Assembly (NCBI GenBank): GCA_021812785.1
Contig: JAKAMR010000020.1
Location: 1 to 32,269 of the forward strand
Length of the DNA stretch: 32,269 nucleotides
Source of the DNA: Nitrospirota bacterium
Lineage (GTDB): Bacteria; Nitrospirota; Thermodesulfovibrionia; Thermodesulfovibrionales; JdFR-88
Direction of reading: 5' to 3'
Positions within the stretch are counted from its first letter, which is position 1; the number at the start of each line of letters is the position of its first letter. The notes beneath the pieces were generated by a model that did no database searches, was not told the origin of the DNA, and saw only the letters and a program-made list of their open reading frames with translations. Positions 1 to 7,517 of the stretch are shown piece after piece. The translations under genes and the position numbers were made by a program.

Positions 1-102
1 TACATCTGCTCCGTGGCGGAGGAGCGCCTTCGGCCTATTGGGAAAATTAGCACCGATGGCTTGCAGGGAGCAAAAACGGCCCTTAAGGCTGTTTTTGGGT
101 AG
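1..102 (+). CDS. C-terminal fragment of an unidentified protein
   Basis: Frame 1 is open from the first base to a TAG at 100-102 and encodes 33 residues ending in KAVFG. The composition looks protein-like, but the fragment is too short to assign to a family. Frame 2 is also open to about 148 but gives a less plausible peptide. A hairpin sits over the last codons and suits the end of a transcription unit. No function is proposed. Confidence 0.4.
   Translation, partial: YICSVAEERLRPIGKISTDGLQGAKTALKAVFG
72..96 (+). terminator. Possible intrinsic terminator overlapping the end of the first gene
   Basis: AAAAACGGCC (72-81) pairs with GGCTGTTTTT (87-96) around a 5-nt loop, with one G-U pair. The T-run forms the 3' arm. 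The hairpin lies inside the last codons of the partial gene, so this is a plausible but compact terminator. Confidence 0.4.
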
Positions 103-232
103 TTTCAAGGATTTCACTCCACCGGACGGCACATGGAACCAGAACTGATATCCCATTTAACCGTTTCTTTCCGGTGGAAACATGGCTCCGATCATGAAAT
201 CCAGAAAATCAACAGTGCGTCCAGCAGTTGAC

Positions 233-252
233 AGTTTCAATAAGCTGAAACT
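233..252. repeat. Left palindrome flanking the small-gene/toxin-antitoxin block
   Basis: AGTTTCA and TGAAACT form a perfect 7-bp inverted repeat with a 6-nt centre. It lies 6 nt outside the 15-bp direct repeat at 259-273. A matching palindrome sits 7 nt outside the other direct repeat copy at 2103-2117, so the two flanks mirror each other. Confidence 0.5.
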
Positions 253-258
253 CTGGCT

Positions 259-273
259 AGAGTACAACCAGAA
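259..273 (+). repeat. 15-bp direct repeat, left copy
   Basis: AGAGTACAACCAGAA occurs here and at 2103-2117 in the same orientation, either side of five small genes. One chance 15-mer match in a 32-kb window is not very unlikely, so the support comes mainly from its symmetric placement beside the palindromes. Confidence 0.5.
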
Positions 274-326
274 AAAGAGATATCTCCATTCTTTTTCGAG
301 GTGGCAGTTTGAGAAGTCTGCCACGC

Positions 327-357
327 TTTACCTCTAAATTTTCAAGTATGCTATAAT
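327..357 (+). promoter_or_regulatory. Candidate sigma-70 promoter for the small-gene block
   Basis: A perfect TATAAT (352-357) is preceded by TTTACC (327-332, 4 of 6 consensus) with a long 19-nt spacer. Transcription would start near 364 and leave a leader of about 100 nt before the first small gene at 465. An inverted repeat GTGGCAG/CTGCCAC (301-307, 318-324) lies just upstream and could be an operator. Confidence 0.4.
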
Positions 358-464
358 TCGTCAAATTTCAGCTACTAGAAACGATGGGGAGGGTGTTGCC
401 CTTGGCTTTCCGCGCCAATTTAATGAGTCAGCAATATTAATTCATTGAGCATAGGAGGGTTATC

Positions 465-674
465 ATGCCAGAGCATAGAGTAGCAGCGAGAATGAGAGAT
501 TTAGAAATAAGCAAGGCAGGGAGCGCAATTGAATTAAAACTTTACGTTGATGACGAAATCCGTGGCACCATACAAATCGGCCATGGCTCTTTTGGTTGGA
601 GAGGAAAAAAGAAAAAAACTTTTAAAAAAATTAACTGGACAAAATTTGCCGCGCTGATGGACGATTTCCGATAA
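465..674 (+). CDS. Small conserved-looking hypothetical protein
   Basis: This is a 69-aa protein with no signal peptide or membrane segment and a strongly basic stretch (GKKKKTFKKI) near residues 47-56. A clear AGGAGG lies 7 nt before the ATG, which supports translation and the start. A strand-rich pattern followed by a short C-terminal helix suggests a small folded domain. Codon use is AT-rich compared with dnaE and later genes, which suggests separate ancestry for this block. No function can be assigned. Confidence 0.6.
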   Translation: MPEHRVAARMRDLEISKAGSAIELKLYVDDEIRGTIQIGHGSFGWRGKKKKTFKKINWTKFAALMDDFR

Positions 675-685
675 AAGAGCTGAGC

Positions 686-982
686 ATGAAAATTTTCTTT
701 TATATGAAGCGAAATGCACATAATAAATGCGGTTTGAGCATGAAGATTTGGAAGGTAGAAAGAAAAGGAAAAACCGTTACAGCCCAGTGGGGTGCGGCCA
801 TAGTGAATAAAGACTCTAAGACCCCGGTTCCAGCCTATAGGTTGCAACGCAAAGTCTGGAAATTCAGTACAGAGGAACAGGCGATAACTTGCGAGGAAAT
901 GAGAATTGATAAGAAGCTCCGTAGTGGATACGAACGAAAACCACGAATGATTCAAATCTGTAAAAAAAGGGGCTCTAGATGA
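686..982 (+). CDS. Stand-alone WGR-like domain protein
   Basis: This 98-aa protein resembles a WGR domain, a small fold found in PARPs, in MolR-type proteins and as stand-alone bacterial proteins. The visible pattern is KIWKVERKGKTVTAQWG (about residues 19-35), then a lysine-rich stretch, then a helical ending with WKFSTEEQAITCEEMRIDKKLRSGY, like the usual F.s.eeA....kli.eKlkkGY ending. The motif reads W-G-A instead of W-G-R. A start at 740 (MKIW) is possible, but the longer N-terminus fits the first strand of the domain. The stop overlaps the next start as ATGA, implying co-translation. The role is unknown; WGR domains often bind nucleic acid, but that is family knowledge only. Confidence 0.55.
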   Translation: MKIFFYMKRNAHNKCGLSMKIWKVERKGKTVTAQWGAAIVNKDSKTPVPAYRLQRKVWKFSTEEQAITCEEMRIDKKLRSGYERKPRMIQICKKRGSR

Positions 983-1398
983 ATATTTTGAAAATCTTTT
1001 TATTATCCTTAATTGTGCTTGCTGTCTTCGGTTGCCAGGCGCAAACATCATCTTCCAGCACGCCCCAACCAGGCTCGCGTGGATTTGAGGCTTACGTCAA
1101 TAGCCAATCTATTGTAGAAAACAGGCTTCAGGCTCCTTCCTCAGCCAGTTTCCCAGGCGATCTTCCGCCGGATGTGACTGAGACTTATAAGGGCATTATT
1201 AATGGTGACGGGGCGCAGGCGGAGGTCTATATAGTCAGGGCGTACGTAAATGCAAAAAACCTCTTTGGCGTAAAGCTCCGTACGCCATATGCCTGCCAGA
1301 TGCTCTTCTTCCAGAATACAAACAAGTGGGTTGGCAACTGTGCTTTAGAAGGAGATTCCAACTATAGTTCCTTCATAAATGATGATAAGAAAAACTGA
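979..1398 (+). CDS. Small lipoprotein, conserved hypothetical
   Basis: This 139-aa protein has a short hydrophobic N-terminus followed by a lipobox-like VFGC, so Cys19 is the likely lipidated residue. A Ser/Thr/Pro linker follows, then a globular domain with the segment VRAYVNAKNLFGVKLRTPYAC. That segment resembles small phage- and plasmid-associated lipoproteins of unknown function. The mature domain has two cysteines (in TPYAC and GNCAL) that could form a disulfide. The start overlaps the preceding stop by 4 nt. No enzymatic motif is visible. Confidence 0.6.
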   Translation: MNILKIFLLSLIVLAVFGCQAQTSSSSTPQPGSRGFEAYVNSQSIVENRLQAPSSASFPGDLPPDVTETYKGIINGDGAQAEVYIVRAYVNAKNLFGVKLRTPYACQMLFFQNTNKWVGNCALEGDSNYSSFINDDKKN

Positions 1399-1410
1399 TA
1401 AAATAGAATC

Positions 1411-1716
1411 ATGAAAAAAGCAGTTAAAAGCGTCGAGGAAGCCAGGGCCATCCTGAGGGAACATAAGGATGAGGTAGCGCAGAAGTACCGGGTTACCGAG
1501 ATTGGTATTTTCGGCTCCTTTGTCCGCGGCGAGCAGAAGAGGCGGAGCGACATTGACATCCTCGTGGAGTATGACGAGGTCCCGGACCTGTTTGAGTTCA
1601 TCAACCTTGAAAGATACCTCCAGCGCCTGCTGAAGAAAAAAATCGACCTGGTAAGGAAAGAGGCCATAAGGCCGGAACTCAAGGACAGGATTTTAAGGGA
1701 AGTCGTCTATATATGA
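1411..1716 (+). CDS. mntA: MntA-type nucleotidyltransferase antitoxin
   Basis: This 101-aa minimal nucleotidyltransferase has the GSX10DXD signature: Gly35-Ser36 in IFGSFVRGE and Asp47/Asp49 in SDIDIL. In characterised HepT/MntA modules, MntA adds AMP to a tyrosine of HepT and so neutralises the toxin. The gene overlaps hepT by 4 nt, the usual arrangement. Base composition is higher in GC than the genes just upstream. Active-site residues are intact, so it should be functional; the substrate assignment is by family. Confidence 0.85.
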   Translation: MKKAVKSVEEARAILREHKDEVAQKYRVTEIGIFGSFVRGEQKRRSDIDILVEYDEVPDLFEFINLERYLQRLLKKKIDLVRKEAIRPELKDRILREVVYI

Positions 1717-2069
1717 CGCGCGATTACAGGTTGTTCGTCAAGGACATTATGGAGGCCATTCAGGATATAGAAGCCTTCGTCGGCGACATGGAATTTAACG
1801 CATTTCAGGCCGACAGGAAAACGATGAGCGCCGTTGTCTGGAGGCTGGAGGTTATCGGCGAGGCGGCTAAAAACATTCCGGTGGCGATCAGGGGCAGATA
1901 CAAGGAACTACCGTGGAAAGATATGGCTGGAATGCGCGACAAGATCAGCCACTTTTATTTCGGCATCGATCTAAAGATAGTATGGGAAGTCGTCAAGAAG
2001 AAGTTGCCCATTGTGAAGCCGGTCATTCAAAAAATGCTCGATGAGCTTAAGGAAAACGGAGCTTCGTGA
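1713..2069 (+). CDS. hepT: HepT-type toxin (DUF86, HEPN ribonuclease)
   Basis: This 118-aa protein of the DUF86/HepT family carries the HEPN motif RX4HXY as Arg75, His80 and Tyr82 in RDKISHFYFGID. Family members are RNases whose motif tyrosine is AMPylated by the partner MntA. The sequence around the motif matches the HepT subgroup whose segment ends GxDLxIVWE. It overlaps mntA by 4 nt and is translated after it. The pair is a typical accessory-region toxin-antitoxin module. Nothing suggests inactivation. Confidence 0.85.
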   Translation: MTRDYRLFVKDIMEAIQDIEAFVGDMEFNAFQADRKTMSAVVWRLEVIGEAAKNIPVAIRGRYKELPWKDMAGMRDKISHFYFGIDLKIVWEVVKKKLPIVKPVIQKMLDELKENGAS

Positions 2070-2102
2070 AATTATAGGTAGTGTCGGAACCCCCTTCCCA
2101 CA

Positions 2103-2117
2103 AGAGTACAACCAGAA
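2103..2117 (+). repeat. 15-bp direct repeat, right copy
   Basis: This copy is identical to 259-273 and in the same orientation. It begins 34 nt after the hepT stop and is followed 7 nt later by a GTTTCA/TGAAAC palindrome. Confidence 0.5.
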
Positions 2118-2124
2118 TAAAACA

Positions 2125-2142
2125 GTTTCACGAAATTGAAAC
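2125..2142. repeat. Right palindrome flanking the toxin-antitoxin block
   Basis: GTTTCA and TGAAAC pair perfectly across a 6-nt centre. The arms match those of the left palindrome at 233-252; the centres differ. Confidence 0.5.
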
Positions 2143-2251
2143 AATACAAAACTTGAAGGGGTTATCCGAACCGGGCCCGGGCATCCCAGAGTGTTTTCTT
2201 CCAAGAGAAACCTTTCTGTAATGGCTGAAAGCCGTTTATGAAAGAAAGCAC

Positions 2252-2404
2252 ATGCAGGATTCAAGGAAATCCGGACGCGTGAGGACGTTATGGCGTCTCG
2301 TCAACTCGATATCCTACAAATTCCCAGGGCGTGACGATTTGAAGTTCAAGAGGCAGATCGCCGATATCAAGAAGGTACTTACCCCCGGCAATCAATATAC
2401 CTGA
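2252..2404 (+). pseudogene. Short protein-like frame, possibly the remnant of a larger gene
   Basis: An ATG at 2252 opens a 50-residue frame with plausible protein composition (RTLWRLVNSISYKFPG, then DLKFKRQIADIKKVL). There is no clear ribosome site. The frame is open eight codons further upstream to a stop, with the sense segment WLKAVYERKH, which suggests the 3' end of a decayed gene rather than an intact small gene. The family is not recognised. Confidence 0.3.
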
Positions 2405-2793
2405 GCGGCCAAAGAGGATAACAGGGGCCGCCATACGGTAATTGGCTCAGTCGCTTCGGGCCATCCCCCGCATGCTTCATAAAACTGCTTGCATGAACTC
2501 TTTCCATGGACAGCCCCGCCGCTTACGTTTTATGATGGTCTGGCAGTTTTTTCTCCATTGGAGGGACCGAGAGTGGGTTAAAGAGAAGGCTAAAGAGAAT
2601 CGGGAAGGGAGGGGCTTTAAAAATATGGTGTTTGAACATCTTAACCCGCGGCGGGGAAAATGAAAAAAGACACATAATTTTTTTGGCCGAGTGGCCGGGG
2701 GTGTTCAAGGGCATTTGAACAGACTGGCTTAAAAAAGCATTTAAAAACGGAAGGTTGAATTATTCGCTTTGAACAGAAAACGCAAAAAGGCAT

Positions 2794-2823
2794 TTGACTA
2801 AGGTTCTTTCAAGCGGTTAAAAT
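2794..2823 (+). promoter_or_regulatory. Sigma-70 promoter of dnaE-accA, predicting a nearly leaderless mRNA
   Basis: TTGACT (2794-2799) and TAAAAT (2818-2823) are separated by 18 nt. The -10 ends 7 nt before the dnaE ATG at 2831, so transcription should begin at or next to the start codon. No Shine-Dalgarno sequence precedes the ATG, consistent with a leaderless message. Confidence 0.6.
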
Positions 2824-2830
2824 TTCCTAA

Positions 2831-5800
2831 ATGAAAAAACAGGCCGGTTACGTCCCGCTTCATCTCCATTCCGAGTACAGCCTCCTTGATGGCGCGATAA
2901 AGATAAAGGAGCTCGCTGAAACCGCCACAGGCTGGGGGCTTCCGGCCGTGGCCATAACGGACCACGGGAACCTCTTTGGAGCGGTGGAGTTTTACAAAAC
3001 CATGACCAAGGCCGGCATAAAGCCCATCATGGGCTGCGAGCTTTACGTGGCCCCCTCAAGCAGGCACTCACGGCAGAAGGAAGACGGGCCTTTCCACCTG
3101 ATAGCCCTGGCCAAAGACAATAAGGGCTACTCTAACCTGGTGGAGCTGGTCTCCAGCGCCTATACCGAGGGTTTTTATTACAAGCCCAGGATAGACAGGG
3201 AGGTCTTCGAGGCCCACAGCGAGGGGCTCATTGTTCTAAGCGCTTGCATGAAAGGCGAGGTGCCGTATTATCTTTCCCATAACATGGCGGAAAAGGCCCG
3301 CGAAACGGCCTCCTTCTACAGAGACGTCCTGGGGCCTGAAAACTATTTTATAGAGCTTCAGGAAAACGGGCTGCCTGAACAGCTGGAGCTGAACAGAACT
3401 CTTCTTGAGCTTGCGCGCAGCATGGACATAAGGGTGGCCGCAACCAACGACTGCCATTACCTGAAGAAGGAAGACAGGAGGGCGCACGACATACTCCTGT
3501 GCGTCGGAACGGGAAAGACGGTGAACGACCCCACCAGGCTTAAGTTCAAGGGGGACGGGCTTTACTTCAAAAGCCCGGAGGAGATGCATGCCGCCTTCAG
3601 CGAGCTGCCCGAGGCCCTGAGCAACACCGTTGAGATCGCCGGGCGCTGCGATGTGAAATTCCAGTTGGGCCAAAACCTTCTTCCGCTTTTCAAGACCGAG
3701 GACGGTACCGATCCAGGGGATTTCCTTGAGCGCCTGGTAAGGCAGGGCATGAAGGAGAAGTACGGGGAGAACCCGCCTGCGGAGCACCAAAGCAGGCTGG
3801 CCCATGAGCTTTCGGTAATAAAGAAGATGGGATACGAGTCCTATTTTCTTATAGTCTGGGACTTTGTGAACTACGCGAGGAAAAACGGCATCCCGGTAGG
3901 GCCAGGAAGGGGCTCGGCCGCGGGAAGCCTGGTTTCCTATGCCCTTGGCATCACGGAGATAGACCCCATGCGCTACGGGCTTCTCTTTGAGCGGTTCCTC
4001 AACCCGGAGCGCATAAGCATGCCGGACGTTGATACCGATTTCTGCCGTGACAGAAGACAGGAAATAATCAATTACGTCGCGGAAAGATACGGGCGGGGGC
4101 ATGTGGCGCAGATCATCACTTTCGGAACACTTGGCGCAAAGGCCGCCATAAGAGACGTCGGCCGCGCCCTGGACATCCCGTACCAGGAGGTGGACCGCAT
4201 AGCGAAGCTCGTGCCGGAAGGCCCCAATGTATCCATACGTGAGGCGCTGGAGGTGGAACCTGTTCTTTCCGGCATGTACAAGGATGACAACACGGTTAAA
4301 GACCTCCTTGACGTTGCGCAGAGGCTGGAGGGGCTTTCAAGACACGCCTCCACCCACGCCGCCGGGATAGTCATATCGCCCGCGCCCCTGTCTTCCCTTG
4401 TGCCGCTTTACAAAAACCCGACGGACGGCTCCATTACCACGCAGTTCGATATGGGCTCGATAGACGAAATGGGTCTAGTGAAATTTGACCTGCTGGGTTT
4501 AAAGACCCTGACCATCATTGACAAGACAACACGGTTCATAAAGGAAGGCGGGGTGGACTTCAGGCCCTCCGAAGTGCCCGTGGACGACAAGAAGACCTTC
4601 GACCTGCTTGGTTCCGGCCAGACAGCCGGCGTGTTCCAGCTAGAAAGCGCGGGGATGAGAGACATCCTTATAAAAATGGGCCCGGAGCGCTTTGAGGACC
4701 TTATTGCCCTGGTGGCCCTTTACAGGCCGGGGCCTATCGGCAGCGGCATGATCGACGATTTTCTCAAGAGGAAAAAGGGGCTTGTGCCGGTAAAATACGA
4801 CCTTCCCCAGCTTAAGGATATCCTGGACGAGACCTATGGGGTGATCCTTTACCAGGAGCAGGTGATGCAGATCGCCCATAAGCTTGCGGGCTTCAGCCTT
4901 GGGCAGGCCGATATCCTCAGAAAAGCCATGGGCAAGAAGAAGCCCGAGGAGATGGAAAAACAGAAGGACGCCTTCGTAAAGGGCATGGTCTCAAACGGGA
5001 TACAGGAGGCGAAGGCGCGCAAGCTGTTCGACCTGATGGCCAAATTCGCCGAATACGGGTTCAACAAGTCCCATTCGGCGGCCTATGCCTATATCGCATA
5101 CCAGACCGCGTATCTTAAGGCCCATTACCCGGTTGAGTTCATGGCGGCGACGATGAGCGCGGACCTGGACAACACAGACAAGATAATGCATTTTTTAAAG
5201 GAATGCCACAGTTTGACCATAGAGGTGCTTCCCCCGGACATAAACGTCTCGGACGCGGAGTTCAAGGTTGTGGGAAGCTGCATAAGGTTTGGGATGGTGG
5301 CGCTGAAGGGGGCCGGGCAACAGGCCATAGATGAAATACTGCAGGAGCGCGACGGAGGAGGGAATTTCAGCTCCTTCGCGAATTTCCTGGAGCGGACGAG
5401 GGAAAAGAAGGTCAACCGCAAGGTGATGGAGGCGCTTGTAAAGGCCGGGGCCTTTGACTCCCTGGGCCATACGAGAAAAGGCTGCATGGAAAAGGTGGAT
5501 TCCAAAGACCGCGGAGGGCCGTCGAATCAGCCATCTATCTTCGGAAGCATGTTCGAAGACAGCCCCGCCGGAGAGGATGCCTCCTCCGCAACACCGGATG
5601 CCGGCGAGTGGAGCGAAAAAGAGCGTCTTCTTTATGAAAAAGAGGCCCTCGGGTTCTATATCTCCGGCCATCCGATGAAGGCGTACCTCAAGGGGCCTCT
5701 CATGAGAGAGATTGTGCCCACCTCAAGACTTTCCTCACTGCCGGACAAGGAGGAGGTGGCGGCAGCGGGCATCATCGCGGCAGTGAAAAAGATAAAGACG

Positions 5801-6244
5801 AAGCGCACAGGTCTTTTGGCCGCGCTTACGCTGGACGACGGGGAAGGCACCGTGGAGGTAATTGTATTTCCGGACCTTTACCAGGAAAACAGCGAGTTAT
5901 TAGTTAAGGATACCCCCGTTTTGGTGCGCGGGAACCTGGACATTTCGGACAAAGGCACCAAGGTTCTGGCCAGGCACATTATACACCTGGATGACGCCGC
6001 CGCCTCCGGGCTCTCCACGAACGGCGACAGACGGCTTGAGATAACCCTTCAGGAGCTGGACAACCTGAAGACCATCAAGTCGCTCGTGAATTCCCACCCC
6101 GGGACAACCCCCCTTCACTTAAAGGTGCTTGAAGGCGGCCTGGATGTTTTTATCGAGACTTCGTGTAAAATTTCCCCTGATGATGCCTTTTTGAACGGGC
6201 TCAGAAAGATTCATAGTGGAGAGGGAAAGGTGAGGTTTTTTTGA
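2831..6244 (+). CDS. dnaE: DNA polymerase III alpha subunit
   Basis: This 1137-aa protein is the replicative polymerase subunit, of usual DnaE1 length. The N-terminal PHP domain starts with YVPLHLHSEYSLLDGA, including metal-type His residues. The polymerase core has GPGRGSAAGSLVSYALG, the catalytic PDVDTDF (Asp399 and Asp401) and a third aspartate, Asp553, in VKFDLLGLKTL. The helix-hairpin-helix/beta-binding region follows, and an OB-fold (about residues 975-1050) lies near the C-terminus. The start is the first in-frame ATG and lies 7 nt after a -10 box. It is followed by accA after 3 nt, a frequent dnaE neighbour in other bacteria. Confidence 0.97.
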   Translation: MKKQAGYVPLHLHSEYSLLDGAIKIKELAETATGWGLPAVAITDHGNLFGAVEFYKTMTKAGIKPIMGCELYVAPSSRHSRQKEDGPFHLIALAKDNKGYSNLVELVSSAYTEGFYYKPRIDREVFEAHSEGLIVLSACMKGEVPYYLSHNMAEKARETASFYRDVLGPENYFIELQENGLPEQLELNRTLLELARSMDIRVAATNDCHYLKKEDRRAHDILLCVGTGKTVNDPTRLKFKGDGLYFKSPEEMHAAFSELPEALSNTVEIAGRCDVKFQLGQNLLPLFKTEDGTDPGDFLERLVRQGMKEKYGENPPAEHQSRLAHELSVIKKMGYESYFLIVWDFVNYARKNGIPVGPGRGSAAGSLVSYALGITEIDPMRYGLLFERFLNPERISMPDVDTDFCRDRRQEIINYVAERYGRGHVAQIITFGTLGAKAAIRDVGRALDIPYQEVDRIAKLVPEGPNVSIREALEVEPVLSGMYKDDNTVKDLLDVAQRLEGLSRHASTHAAGIVISPAPLSSLVPLYKNPTDGSITTQFDMGSIDEMGLVKFDLLGLKTLTIIDKTTRFIKEGGVDFRPSEVPVDDKKTFDLLGSGQTAGVFQLESAGMRDILIKMGPERFEDLIALVALYRPGPIGSGMIDDFLKRKKGLVPVKYDLPQLKDILDETYGVILYQEQVMQIAHKLAGFSLGQADILRKAMGKKKPEEMEKQKDAFVKGMVSNGIQEAKARKLFDLMAKFAEYGFNKSHSAAYAYIAYQTAYLKAHYPVEFMAATMSADLDNTDKIMHFLKECHSLTIEVLPPDINVSDAEFKVVGSCIRFGMVALKGAGQQAIDEILQERDGGGNFSSFANFLERTREKKVNRKVMEALVKAGAFDSLGHTRKGCMEKVDSKDRGGPSNQPSIFGSMFEDSPAGEDASSATPDAGEWSEKERLLYEKEALGFYISGHPMKAYLKGPLMREIVPTSRLSSLPDKEEVAAAGIIAAVKKIKTKRTGLLAALTLDDGEGTVEVIVFPDLYQENSELLVKDTPVLVRGNLDISDKGTKVLARHIIHLDDAAASGLSTNGDRRLEITLQELDNLKTIKSLVNSHPGTTPLHLKVLEGGLDVFIETSCKISPDDAFLNGLRKIHSGEGKVRFF

Positions 6245-6247
6245 CAG

Positions 6248-7243
6248 ATGAGATATTACCTGGAATTTGAAAAACCGCTCCAGGAGCTTGAGTGCAAGAT
6301 AGAGGAGCTCAAAAGGCTCTCGGACGGCAATAACTTAAAGATAAGCACCGAGATAAAGAACCTTGAAAAAAAGGCGAGGGAGATACACTCCCACATCTTC
6401 TCCAACCTGACAGCGTGGCAGAAGACACTCCTGGCAAGACACCCGGAGCGCCCCTATACGCTCGATTACATAAACCTGATCGCCGCAGATTTCGTGGAAC
6501 TCCACGGAGACAGGCTTTTCGGGGACGACCCGGCGGTGGTGGGAGGGTTCGCAAGACTGGGCCGTTTCCCGGTCATGGTACTGGGACACCAGAAAGGAAG
6601 GGGCGTCAAGGACAGGATATCGCGCAATTTCGGCCAGCCCAATCCGGAGGGCTACAGAAAGGCCCTGAGGCTGATGAAACTTGCCGAGAGATTTAAAAAA
6701 CCTGTCGTGACATTCATAGACACGCCCGGCGCCTTTCCGGGACTGGGCGCCGAAGAGAGGGGACAGGCGGAGGCCATAGCCGAAAACCTTATGGAGATGT
6801 CTTCCCTCAAGATCCCTGTCATTTCCGTGCTCATAGGCGAAGGCGGCAGCGGCGGCGCGCTGGCCATAAGCGTTGCCGACAGGCTCTTCATGCTTGAACA
6901 CTCGGTATATTCCGTCATCTCCCCGGAGGGATGCGCGGCAATATTGTGGAAAAAAAGCGGCGAAATAGGGGTAAATGAATACGCCCAGGCGGCCCAGGCC
7001 CTGAAGATAACCGCTGAAGACATGCTTAAGGCAAAGGTGATAGACGGGATAATACCGGAACCCCTGGGAGGGGCCAACAGGGACCCGGAGGCCACGGCAA
7101 AAAACCTGCTGGAGACGATAGTTGCCGCACTTGAGGAACTCACTATAAAACCCGTTGGAAAACTTGTAGAAGACCGCTACAAAAAATTAAAAAAGCTTGG
7201 CGGCTTTACAGGCGCGGCAAAACCAGCGCCGGTGGAAAAGTAG
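6248..7243 (+). CDS. accA: Acetyl-CoA carboxylase carboxyltransferase subunit alpha
   Basis: This 331-aa protein carries out, with AccD, the transfer of the carboxyl group from biotin to acetyl-CoA, the first step of fatty acid synthesis. Recognisable segments include the helical N-terminus, [44 protein letters not shown] and [10 protein letters not shown], all typical of the crotonase-fold carboxyltransferase. Length is normal (about 320). It starts 3 nt after the dnaE stop and is probably translated from the same message. The 274-nt gap after it, before the convergent cytochrome gene, contains hairpin-forming sequence near 7252-7284 (GGGGGC...GCCCCC) but no clean terminator. Confidence 0.96.
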   Translation: MRYYLEFEKPLQELECKIEELKRLSDGNNLKISTEIKNLEKKAREIHSHIFSNLTAWQKTLLARHPERPYTLDYINLIAADFVELHGDRLFGDDPAVVGGFARLGRFPVMVLGHQKGRGVKDRISRNFGQPNPEGYRKALRLMKLAERFKKPVVTFIDTPGAFPGLGAEERGQAEAIAENLMEMSSLKIPVISVLIGEGGSGGALAISVADRLFMLEHSVYSVISPEGCAAILWKKSGEIGVNEYAQAAQALKITAEDMLKAKVIDGIIPEPLGGANRDPEATAKNLLETIVAALEELTIKPVGKLVEDRYKKLKKLGGFTGAAKPAPVEK

Positions 7244-7517
7244 CGGGCTAAACGGGGGGCGGTTTTCAAAACGGCCTGCCCCCGGCAATCCGCTTCAGAA
7301 ACGACCAGACCTGAAAGGCGGATCGCACCTGCAACAAACGGCGCCAGAATCTGAAACGGCAGCGATATCCAGGTGGAAACAATGCATCTTCCGCGAATTT
7401 GGGCCAAGCAAAGCTACGTCTAGCTATGCCGTTTACTCCGATGCCGGTCAGGAATATATGCCTTCCGGGCCACCAATGAATCCTCTGATACGTTCTCACT
7501 TTTCAAGGACAGTCCTC

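Larger units (their letters stand above)
2070..2830. other. Long gap between hepT and dnaE, no convincing intact gene
   Basis: This 760-nt stretch holds the right copy of the 15-bp repeat, its palindrome, an imperfect inverted repeat (about 2085-2096 against 2156-2168), a short open frame described separately, and the dnaE promoter. It also has an inverted repeat GTTCAA/TTGAAC (2703-2708, 2715-2720) and a GCGGCC/GGCCGC pair near 2405-2428. A 73-codon frame at 2442-2663 has no ribosome site and unlikely composition and is not called. No RNA gene was recognised. Confidence 0.5.

Noticed and set aside
542..1051. 169-codon minus-strand frame over the small genes
   Set aside because: It is a shadow of three plus-strand genes that have ribosome sites, a lipobox and a WGR-like pattern.
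259..2117. CRISPR array from the 15-bp repeats
   Set aside because: There are only two copies 1.8 kb apart with genes between them. There are no regular spacers and no cas genes.
2442..2663. 73-codon plus-strand frame before dnaE
   Set aside because: It has no ribosome site, an unusual composition and no recognisable domain.
2682..2720. tRNA-like sequence (GGCCGAGTGGCC, then GTTCAA)
   Set aside because: The cloverleaf cannot be completed: there is no anticodon arm and no acceptor pairing. It contains only a short GTTCAA/TTGAAC palindrome.
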